In this document: positions 39,635 through 45,459 of the stretch, one piece after another | Layout: each line of letters begins with the position of its first letter | How positions within the stretch are numbered: the stretch's first letter is position 1 | Source: RUG14223 sp051881075 | GTDB taxonomy: Bacteria > Bacillota > Clostridia > Oscillospirales > Acutalibacteraceae | NCBI GenBank assembly: GCA_051881075.1 | Contig: JBJEPE010000070.1 | Coordinates: forward strand, 1-45,459 | Reading direction: 5' to 3' | Length of the DNA: 45,459 nucleotides | Notes under the pieces: generated by a model | The model's input: only the letters and a program-made list of their open reading frames with translations | Databases searched by the model: none | Told to the model about the DNA's origin: nothing | Made by a program: the position numbers and the translations under genes

Positions 39635-42265
39635 TCATGTTGTTCTGTCATTGCGTGAGAAAAATTTTTCAAGCTCTGAGATGATTAAAGTTGACAGTGA
39701 GAGTAAAATCACGATGCTCCATTGTAGAAAGTTCAAGTTGGATGTTTTAAATATACTTGACAATGCCGGAATTGTAATTACAGATACCTGTAAGAACATA
39801 CACAGAAAAAATGAGTAAATCATTTTCTTGTTAGAAAACATATTGATTTTAAACAATGACTCGTCACTTCTTAAGTTAAAAGCATGAATAAGTTGTGATA
39901 TGCTCAGTACGGCGAATGTCATTGTTCTGCCGATTATCGGTTCGCCGCCTATGTCAAAGAATATTCTTCCTATACTGTACGCTAGAATTGAAATGGAACC
40001 GATAAAGCATCCTTCTATAATTATACTGCGTCCCATTCCGTCAGAAAATAGATTTTTGTTTGCGCTTATTGGTTTACGCTTCATAACGTTTTTATCAACT
40101 GCCTCCATTCCCAGCGAAAGAGCGGGTAAAGAATCTGTTACAAGATTTATCCATAAAAGCTGTATCGCAAGCAACGGGGTAGGTAATCCCATAAGAAACG
40201 ATACAAGTACTGTAATTATTTCTCCTATATTACATGAAAGCAAAAAGTGAATTGTTTTTTTAATATTGTCATATACGCCCCTGCCCTGACGTACTGCTTC
40301 GATTATGGTAGAAAAGTTGTCGTCTGTTAATATCATGTCGGCGGCACTGCGTGCAACGTCTGTGCCTGATTTGCCCATTGCACAGCCTATGTCGGCGGCC
40401 TTTAATGCAGGTGCGTCGTTTACGCCGTCACCGGTCATGGCAACTACATCGCCGTGTGACTGAAATGCCTTTACTATGCGAACCTTGTGTTCGGGTGACA
40501 CTCTTGCAAAAACACTGTAATCATAAATATTGTTTTTTAGTTCTGCATCACTCATTGCATCAAGCTCAGTACCTGTGGCGGTTTTATCGTTTTCTTTGAA
40601 TATACCTAACTGACTTGCTATAGCCTTGGCGGTAATAACGTGATCGCCCGTTATCATAACAGGTTTTATACCCGCCAGTTTACATTCCTCTACGGCGTGC
40701 TTTGCCTGTGGGCGTGGTGGATCCATCATGCCTATCATACCGCAGTATATAAGGTTATTTTCAATCTGCTGTTCTGTGCGTGGTATAACGTCTACATCGC
40801 TGTATGCTACAGCAAGCACTCGTAGTGCCTGTGATGCAAGCTCTATATTTTGTTGTTCCAGCTTTCTGCGGATGTTTCCGGTCATGACGCTGTTTGACTT
40901 ACCGTTTTTTACAGATGTGCATAGCGGAAGCAAAATGTCGGGTGCGCCTTTTGTGATAATTCTGTACTTACCGTTTGGCAGGCGATGTATGGTTGTCATA
41001 CGCTTACGTTGTGACGAAAACGGTATTTCACGTACACGTGGAAGTCGGTAATCAATCTCTGACTTTGACAGACCGCTTTTTATCAATGCGTGTACAAAGG
41101 CTGTTTCCGTAGGCTCACCGCTTATAGTTCCGTTTTGTGAGATAGTATTGTTGCACAGACAGCACAAGGTAAGCAACTCTTTGCCGGTATCTGACGTTAG
41201 CGCTACCTCTCCGCCTTGTGTGTATGCGGTGGTAACGGTCATTTTGTTCTGCGTCAGAGTGCCTGTCTTATCAGAACAGATAACATTTGCGCTGCCAAGT
41301 GCCTCTACGGCAGGTAATTTTCGTATAATAGCACGTTTATTCGCAAGCCTGCTAACGCCTATTGCCAGTACTATCGTTACTATTGCGGTCAGTCCCTCAG
41401 GTATTGCCGCCACGGCAAGGCTTACTGATATCATAAACATATTGAGCGGCTCTGTATGTTGAATAATTCCAAGTATGAATATGAATATACATATACCTAT
41501 TGCGCCAAAGCCCAGCAGCTTGCCTGTATGATCCAATCTTTTTTGCAATGGGGTCTGTGGTGATGACTGCTCATTAAGCATTCTGGCTATTTTTCCAACC
41601 TGTGTGTTCATGCCGGTATCTGTTACTACAGCCTTTGCGTTGCCCGATGTTACAAGCCCTGATGCGAATACCATATTTTTTTTGTCGCCAAGACTGCAAT
41701 TTTTATTTAATATGATATTGCTGTCTTTTTCTACAGCGACCGCTTCACCGGTCAATGACGATTCCTCTACCTTTAGCTCGTGAGTCTCTATAAGTCTTGC
41801 ATCCGCACAGATGTAATCACCTGTGCTTAAAATGAGTATATCGCCTTTGACCACATTTTCCGATGGGATTTCAACCGCTTTACCGTTACGCAGTACGTGT
41901 GCGTGAGGATTACTCAACTTTTGTAGTTCCGATATTGACCTTTCGGCTTTACTTTCCTGTATAACGCCCGTTATGGCATTAATTACAACAATGATAAGAA
42001 TTATTACCGAGTCTATGTAATCGCCGCTGCCGGTGATTTGTGCCATAAAGAACGATATACCTGCGGCGGCAAGCAGAACTAAGACCATAAAGTCAGATAG
42101 TTGTTCCGCAAATTTTCGTAAAAAGCTTTTATTTTTTGCGGCAGTAAGTCTGTTTGCTCCGTACTGAATAAATCTTTCTTCAGCTTGCGCATCGGTCAGA
42201 CCCTTAGCTTTATCCGTAGACAGCGCCGCAACTGTTTCAGATATGGTTTTGCCATGCCAGTCCAT
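39635..42265 (-). CDS. P-type Ca2+-transporting ATPase (PII type)
   Basis: An 876-residue cation pump. Actuator TGE loop in SSLTGEAVAVEKD (about 169-181); phosphorylation site SDKTGTLTQNKMTV with D332; hinge TGDGVNDAPALKAADIGCAM. The Ca2+-binding residues of SERCA type are present: AAIPEGLTAIV in helix M4 (E290), the Glu of NIGEII in M5, and NLVTD in M6 (WINLVTDSLPALSLGME). N-terminal cation-ATPase domain (VAALSTDKAKGLTDAQ). About ten membrane helices. Likely exports Ca2+ (possibly Mn2+) from the cytoplasm. ATG 42263-42265 follows AAAGGATG. Single gene, with a poor terminator; no yybP-ykoY (GGGGAGTA-type) riboswitch upstream. The two long flanking gaps set it apart. Confidence 0.95.
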   Translation of the reverse strand: MDWHGKTISETVAALSTDKAKGLTDAQAEERFIQYGANRLTAAKNKSFLRKFAEQLSDFMVLVLLAAAGISFFMAQITGSGDYIDSVIILIIVVINAITGVIQESKAERSISELQKLSNPHAHVLRNGKAVEIPSENVVKGDILILSTGDYICADARLIETHELKVEESSLTGEAVAVEKDSNIILNKNCSLGDKKNMVFASGLVTSGNAKAVVTDTGMNTQVGKIARMLNEQSSPQTPLQKRLDHTGKLLGFGAIGICIFIFILGIIQHTEPLNMFMISVSLAVAAIPEGLTAIVTIVLAIGVSRLANKRAIIRKLPAVEALGSANVICSDKTGTLTQNKMTVTTAYTQGGEVALTSDTGKELLTLCCLCNNTISQNGTISGEPTETAFVHALIKSGLSKSEIDYRLPRVREIPFSSQRKRMTTIHRLPNGKYRIITKGAPDILLPLCTSVKNGKSNSVMTGNIRRKLEQQNIELASQALRVLAVAYSDVDVIPRTEQQIENNLIYCGMIGMMDPPRPQAKHAVEECKLAGIKPVMITGDHVITAKAIASQLGIFKENDKTATGTELDAMSDAELKNNIYDYSVFARVSPEHKVRIVKAFQSHGDVVAMTGDGVNDAPALKAADIGCAMGKSGTDVARSAADMILTDDNFSTIIEAVRQGRGVYDNIKKTIHFLLSCNIGEIITVLVSFLMGLPTPLLAIQLLWINLVTDSLPALSLGMEAVDKNVMKRKPISANKNLFSDGMGRSIIIEGCFIGSISILAYSIGRIFFDIGGEPIIGRTMTFAVLSISQLIHAFNLRSDESLFKINMFSNKKMIYSFFLCMFLQVSVITIPALSSIFKTSNLNFLQWSIVILLSLSTLIISELEKFFSRNDRTT

Positions 42266-42595
42266 TTTAAAATCATCCTTTCAATTCTGTTACCTTTGTG
42301 ATATAATATATTTGCTTGTCTTAAAAGATATTCATAAGGATAACGTATTATTCTTTGATGAGAGATGAATTTAAACACATAAACTATATGTAATAGGCTA
42401 TATATTTAACCTTATACAGGCCAAACTGCATAACAGGACTGAATTTTTATCCGATTTTTTAAAAAAGCATATATTTTATTAAAAAATTTGCAATAAAAAA
42501 TCAGTATTTCTAAAAAAACACTTGATTTTTTTAAAAAATAATGTTATCATAAGCTGTACATGAATAACAGCAGAGAGCAGAAGGAGGTGGGACAT
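42266..42595. other. Divergent intergenic region, Ca2+ ATPase / rpsT
   Basis: 330 nt of AT-rich DNA (A/T runs near 42455-42540). Contains the rpsT promoter and, on the other strand, AT-rich leader of the ATPase. No gene seen. Confidence 0.7.
42522..42550 (+). promoter_or_regulatory. Promoter of rpsT
   Basis: TTGATT (42522-42527), 17-nt spacer, TATCAT (42545-42550). Start near 42558, 38 nt before the ATG. Confidence 0.75.
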
Positions 42596-42853
42596 ATGCC
42601 AAACATCAAATCAGCAAAAAAGCGTGTAAAGGTAATTGCAACTAAGACAGCTATCAACAAGGCTCGCAATTCAGCTTTAAAGACATCTGTTAAGAAGGCT
42701 AACATTGCTATTGACACAAACTCAGCCGAAAAGGCAGAGGCAGTACGTCTTGCTATCAAGAAGATTGACCAAGCTGCTGCTAATGGAATCTTACACAAGA
42801 ATACCGCTGCAAGAAAGAAGTCCGCCCTTGCTCGTAAGCTTAACGAGGCTTGA
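42596..42853 (+). CDS. rpsT: 30S ribosomal protein S20
   Basis: An 85-residue basic helical protein that binds 16S rRNA in the small subunit. MPNIKSAKKRVKVIATKTA is the family N-terminus; HKNTAARKKSALARKLNEA the C-terminus. Start ATG 42596 with AAGGAGGTGGG upstream, the strongest ribosome binding site of the window; an ATG at 42560 lies in the promoter/leader and is not used. Monocistronic, own promoter and terminator, as usual for rpsT. Confidence 0.97.
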   Translation: MPNIKSAKKRVKVIATKTAINKARNSALKTSVKKANIAIDTNSAEKAEAVRLAIKKIDQAAANGILHKNTAARKKSALARKLNEA

Positions 42854-42872
42854 TTTTAAACGCAGACTTTGG

Positions 42873-42899
42873 GACAGAGCAAAATGCTCTGTCTTTTTT
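42873..42899 (+). terminator. Terminator of rpsT
   Basis: 8-bp stem GACAGAGC (42873-42880)/GCTCTGTC (42886-42893), then TTTTTT, 20 nt after the stop. Confidence 0.92.
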
Positions 42900-42927
42900 G
42901 CATTTATAGGAGTTTTATATGTATCAT

Positions 42928-42981
42928 AAAGTCGGGTAAAAGCTACGTTTTGAATATACGGTAGAGCTTTTACCCGACTTT
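42928..42981 (-). terminator. Terminator of tspO (17-bp stem)
   Basis: Perfect 17-bp inverted repeat (42928-42944/42965-42981) with a 20-nt loop that can form CTAC/GTAG inner pairs. On the minus strand it follows tspO directly; on the plus strand TTTTT follows, so it also backs up the rpsT terminator. Confidence 0.85.
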
Positions 42982-42985
42982 TTGG

Positions 42986-43459
42986 TTAATTTAAAATATA
43001 TATCGCAAGCGTAAGATAGCCCGCAAATGTTACCCACAACAGATACGGTATCTGTAGATATGCGACTGTTTTATTTACCTTACAATAATTTAAGATAGTT
43101 CCAAGAATGAGTATCCACAGGAGCAAAAGCCAAATGAAAGCGAACAAAAATACTTTACAATTAAAAAATATGATACTCCAGAAGAAATTTACAACAAGGC
43201 TGATTGCGTATACTATTAGCCCGTCCTGAGCGTCTAAACTGCTTTTTGAATTGTTGGTATATATTATTGCGGCGCTGATACCCATAAGTATGAAGAGCAG
43301 TGTCCATACTATGGGAAAGAGTACGGATGGAGGAGAGAGCGGCGGACGCTGAATACCGCTGTAAAGTTCCACATTATTACGTGTTAAGAGTGCGGATGTA
43401 CCGCCAACACCCAATGCAATAAGTATTGATATAATGTAAGGCTTTATTTTGTTGCACAT
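42986..43459 (-). CDS. TspO/MBR family tryptophan-rich sensory protein
   Basis: A 157-residue membrane protein with five helices, a member of the TspO/peripheral-type benzodiazepine receptor family, which binds porphyrins and related tetrapyrroles. Family motifs: GVGGTSALLTRNN, YSGIQRPPLSPPSVLFPIVW, TLLFILMGISAAI, VVNFFWSIIFF and LQIPYLLWVTFAGYLTLAIY. It has fewer tryptophans than animal forms but keeps the PP-x-x-PP and NxFW features. Start ATG 43457-43459, ribosome binding site GGGAGAA. Substrate and role in an anaerobe are unclear; heme or porphyrin handling or oxidative stress is inferred. Confidence 0.9.
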   Translation of the reverse strand: MCNKIKPYIISILIALGVGGTSALLTRNNVELYSGIQRPPLSPPSVLFPIVWTLLFILMGISAAIIYTNNSKSSLDAQDGLIVYAISLVVNFFWSIIFFNCKVFLFAFIWLLLLWILILGTILNYCKVNKTVAYLQIPYLLWVTFAGYLTLAIYILN

Positions 43460-43780
43460 ATCGTTCTCCCGTTCTGCCGTATATAGAAATATAGCGGCGT
43501 AAAACTTTTATATTAGGGTATAGTACCCTTGATAATTCATATGTGCCGTTTGCCTTGATAATGCAAATACTGCTGATTTTATCCCTTAAAATGAATGTAC
43601 GTAAGAGAATTACATAAACATTAACTGTATGAAAAATAGATGTATTTATTATTGACATTTGCAAAATAAATGCTATAATAATAAAAAATAGACTTATTAA
43701 AATCAAATTAAGTTTTATGATAAGATATGCAGATACCTTTAATTTAAATAAATAATGGCATAACGAAAGGATGATTTACA
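43460..43780. other. Divergent intergenic region, tspO / small membrane protein
   Basis: 321 nt, AT-rich, containing the consensus promoter and the leader of the small protein. On the tspO side no clear promoter was found. No other gene seen. Confidence 0.7.
43652..43679 (+). promoter_or_regulatory. Near-perfect sigma-A promoter of the 51-residue protein
   Basis: TTGACA (43652-43657), 16-nt spacer, TATAAT (43674-43679). The leader is about 95 nt. Exact consensus hexamers suggest strong expression. Confidence 0.9.
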
Positions 43781-43936
43781 ATGAAAAAGAAGAAGAACTG
43801 TATTTTTACGATTATCGGTATTATAGCCGCTGTAGCCGCTTGCACCGCAGCAATTACGGCATTTTTGATCGTAAGAGATAAAAAGAAAAAGGATGACGAG
43901 GAGCTTGAGCGTTATCTCGATTGCTCTATCCAGTGA
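43781..43936 (+). CDS. Small single-pass membrane protein (51 residues)
   Basis: A short frame found by reading the region, too short for usual gene calls: MKKKKNCIFT, then a membrane helix (about 8-31, IIGIIAAVAACTAAITAFLI), then RDKKKKDDEELERYLDCSIQ. The charge pattern (four lysines, helix, basic then acidic tail) suggests an inner-membrane protein with both ends in or near the cytoplasm face; three cysteines (7, 21, 48). Ribosome binding site AAAGG ten nt before the ATG. It has its own exact-consensus promoter and a terminator 34 nt after the stop, so it is a true monocistronic gene. No family recognised. Confidence 0.8.
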   Translation: MKKKKNCIFTIIGIIAAVAACTAAITAFLIVRDKKKKDDEELERYLDCSIQ

Positions 43937-43969
43937 TCCCAGCCTAAAAAAGCAATAAGCTAAAGAGAG

Positions 43970-44007
43970 AGCCGATACGAAGTTTATTCTACGTATCGGC
44001 TGTTTTT
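43970..44007 (+). terminator. Terminator of the 51-residue protein gene
   Basis: Perfect 10-bp stem AGCCGATACG (43970-43979)/CGTATCGGCT (43992-44001), 12-nt loop, then GTTTTT. It can also serve the converging dockerin gene. Confidence 0.9.
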
Positions 44008-44021
44008 ATGTCAGTTTAAAT

Positions 44022-45459
44022 TTATCTTATATAATTGTTGTATAGCAAATAGGCATCAAGTAAGTTTATCTCAGTAGGTACGACCTCATTTTCATCCAGA
44101 AGGTCAAGTTCAGTATACAAATCTATATCACAGGCGTATGTTTGTTTAGTAGATGCTACCTTTTTAGTCCCGGTTAAATGGTTAAGTATAATGTAAACAT
44201 CATTGAGGTCAAGCTTACCGTTACCGTCGGTATCACCGGTATATAGCGGATAAAACGTCATATCGCCTGTTATAGGTGTTTCATTAAAGCTAAATGATAT
44301 ATCATTCGTTAGAGGAACATCATATGTGTACCATCCTAAAAAGTATCTGGTAAGCTCACCACTTGTTATATTTGGTTGCGAGCATTCATTTGCACATTTG
44401 CCCAGTGTTATACGGCACTTTTCACAGACATTGCCGTCAATGTCTTTAAATCTAACAGTACATTGATACGGTGTGCTGCTGCCGAAAAGCTTGACGCTAT
44501 TCAGGTCAAAATATGATCTTTCATAAATCGCTGCATTGTTATCAGAAGCACATCTTTCGTCAGATGCAAGTAAAAATCTAATAAATACTTCCTGTTTGTT
44601 TTCTAACTCATCAGGTAAATAAAATGCAGTTGTAAGGTCACATTCATCATTGAAAAGTATGCTTTTAAGCTTTGAGGGGGCGCTCGCAAAGTAGAAATCA
44701 GTCAGCTTTGTCCAATTAATACCGTTAAGGCTGTATTCCACATCAAAGTACTTAGGCCCTGCATCGGTTACTTTACCTAAGGCGCTCATACATATATCAT
44801 AATAACCGATAGTGGAAATTTTGAACAGCCAGAATTTCTTTTGTGTGGTTGAAGTCCTAAGCCACTCCTTAGAGCGTATGCTATATCCGTTCAAGGACGA
44901 CAGATACGTGACCTCAACGGTTGTATTACTCTCACGTGTTATAAAATTTTCAATCGGCACATTATCAGTGTTGTTCGGGTAATATTGATATGAGGGAAAA
45001 ACTGTGTTGCCAATCAGGTTCGCGGTACTGTTTATTTCCCACTTCAAAAAATTACCTCTGTACTTAGTTCCTGAGCCGCTTTCTGAGGATGATGGGGTAT
45101 TATCGCCAAAGCTTATTGAAGAGCCGTTGCTGGTTACCGTTATAGTTCCTATTTCATCTGTGCGGTATATTTGTGTACCAAGATTTTGCAGATTAGTGAC
45201 CGTTTCGGCACATGGATGCCCGTATTTATTGTCAGCTCCGCAAGATATAATAGCGTATTTAGGTAAAATCATTTCTAAGAAAGAGATGGAAGATGATGTA
45301 TCACTGCCGTGATGTCCGCATTTAAGAACATCACATTTAAGTACATCGTCATTGTAATTATCAAGCATATCCTTTTCTGCGCCTGTTTCGGCATCGCCCA
45401 TAAACATAAATTTATTATTCTTATATGTCATTTTAACGACTATTGCGTTATTGTTGCTT
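44022..45459 (-). CDS. ComEC-like metallo-beta-lactamase with jelly-roll module and dockerin (5' end cut)
   Basis: About 479 residues of the C-terminal part; the frame stays open to the right edge (NNNAIVVKMTYKNNKFMFMG precedes GDAETGAEKD), so the start and the first metal motif lie beyond it. MBL domain: DVLKCGHHGSDTSSS, PKYAIISCG, YGHPCAETV and YRTDEIGTI, all of ComEC type and, unlike the 21570 protein, with the YGHP ligand intact. Next a jelly-roll-like module (ICMSALGKVTDAGPKYFDV, YSLNGINWTKL) related to modules J1 and J2 of the giant protein. Then a B-repeat-like segment (VRFKDIDGNVCEKC, FLGWYTYD) and a dockerin (GDTDGNGKLDLNDVYIILNH, CDIDLYTELDLLDENE). Probably a cellulosome- or surface-bound nuclease or phosphodiesterase. 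Terminator: the 43970-44007 stem. Confidence 0.9.
   Translation of the reverse strand, partial: SNNNAIVVKMTYKNNKFMFMGDAETGAEKDMLDNYNDDVLKCDVLKCGHHGSDTSSSISFLEMILPKYAIISCGADNKYGHPCAETVTNLQNLGTQIYRTDEIGTITVTSNGSSISFGDNTPSSSESGSGTKYRGNFLKWEINSTANLIGNTVFPSYQYYPNNTDNVPIENFITRESNTTVEVTYLSSLNGYSIRSKEWLRTSTTQKKFWLFKISTIGYYDICMSALGKVTDAGPKYFDVEYSLNGINWTKLTDFYFASAPSKLKSILFNDECDLTTAFYLPDELENKQEVFIRFLLASDERCASDNNAAIYERSYFDLNSVKLFGSSTPYQCTVRFKDIDGNVCEKCRITLGKCANECSQPNITSGELTRYFLGWYTYDVPLTNDISFSFNETPITGDMTFYPLYTGDTDGNGKLDLNDVYIILNHLTGTKKVASTKQTYACDIDLYTELDLLDENEVVPTEINLLDAYLLYNNYIR

Noticed and set aside
42266..42420. yybP-ykoY or Mg2+ riboswitch before the P-type ATPase
   Set aside because: The conserved GGGGAGTA-like and other core blocks were not found on the minus strand.
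42560..42595. Longer start for S20 at ATG 42560
   Set aside because: It is at the probable transcription start, has no ribosome binding site, and the family start MPNIKSAKKR at 42596 has an excellent AAGGAGG.

Overview
The window looks like a chromosomal segment of a low-GC Gram-positive gut or rumen anaerobe of the Clostridia, most likely Oscillospiraceae/Ruminococcaceae. The grounds are the AT-rich DNA, AGGAGG-type ribosome binding sites, Firmicutes housekeeping genes (tepA, uppP, an SpoIIIE-like ftsK) and secreted proteins ending in dockerin modules, the hallmark of cellulosome-type complexes. No rRNA, tRNA, CRISPR array, intact transposase or phage gene was seen. I cannot name the species.

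Layout. 1-928 (-): a cut-off secreted GH25 muramidase. 1201-2121 (-): an S1-repeat RNA-binding protein. 2339-6747 (+): a four-gene membrane-stress-like cluster of a Tim44-like/zinc-ribbon protein, an SPFH protein with a glutamine-rich tract and three zinc ribbons, a YdjG-like double zinc-ribbon membrane protein and a YdjH-like TPM-domain protein. It resembles Bacillus YdjG-YdjH-YdjI but no pspA is nearby. 6889-7824 (-): class II fructose-bisphosphate aldolase. 8134-11156 (+): MIF-family tautomerase, ruvX, dGTPase and nadE behind one promoter. 11351-14597 (-): htpG and a CNNM/CorC-type transporter, both apparently starting with TTG. 14813-23309 (+): tepA, uppP, ftsK (TTG start), a YgiQ radical-SAM protein, a membrane-tethered ComEC-like metallo-beta-lactamase and a guanylate-kinase-like protein. 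23316-24769 (+): a fluoride riboswitch with overlapping terminator controlling a cation/proton antiporter.

25034-26725 (+) is a secreted transglutaminase-like protein with a dockerin. 27034-27639 (-) is thymidine kinase. 28098-35552 (+) encodes a 2484-residue surface protein: signal peptide, two copies of a jelly-roll-like module, chitobiase-C-terminal-like repeats, OB-fold modules, a PHP metallohydrolase, a ThuA/GATase-like domain, four InlB-type B-repeats and a C-terminal membrane anchor. 35553-39634 is gene-poor: only a YibE/F membrane protein lies in about 4.1 kb, and the rest is AT-rich DNA with a direct repeat, hairpins and terminators. 39635-42265 (-) is a P-type Ca2+ ATPase, 42596-42853 (+) rpsT, 42986-43459 (-) a TspO protein, 43781-43936 (+) a 51-residue membrane microprotein with its own promoter and terminator. 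44022-45459 (-) is a cut-off ComEC-like metallo-beta-lactamase carrying the same jelly-roll module as the giant protein plus a dockerin.

The points most worth following are the zinc-ribbon/SPFH/TPM cluster, the group of extracellular metallohydrolases sharing one uncharacterised module (giant protein and right-edge protein), the fluoride switch on a CPA antiporter, and the structured leaders and gene-poor region around the giant gene.
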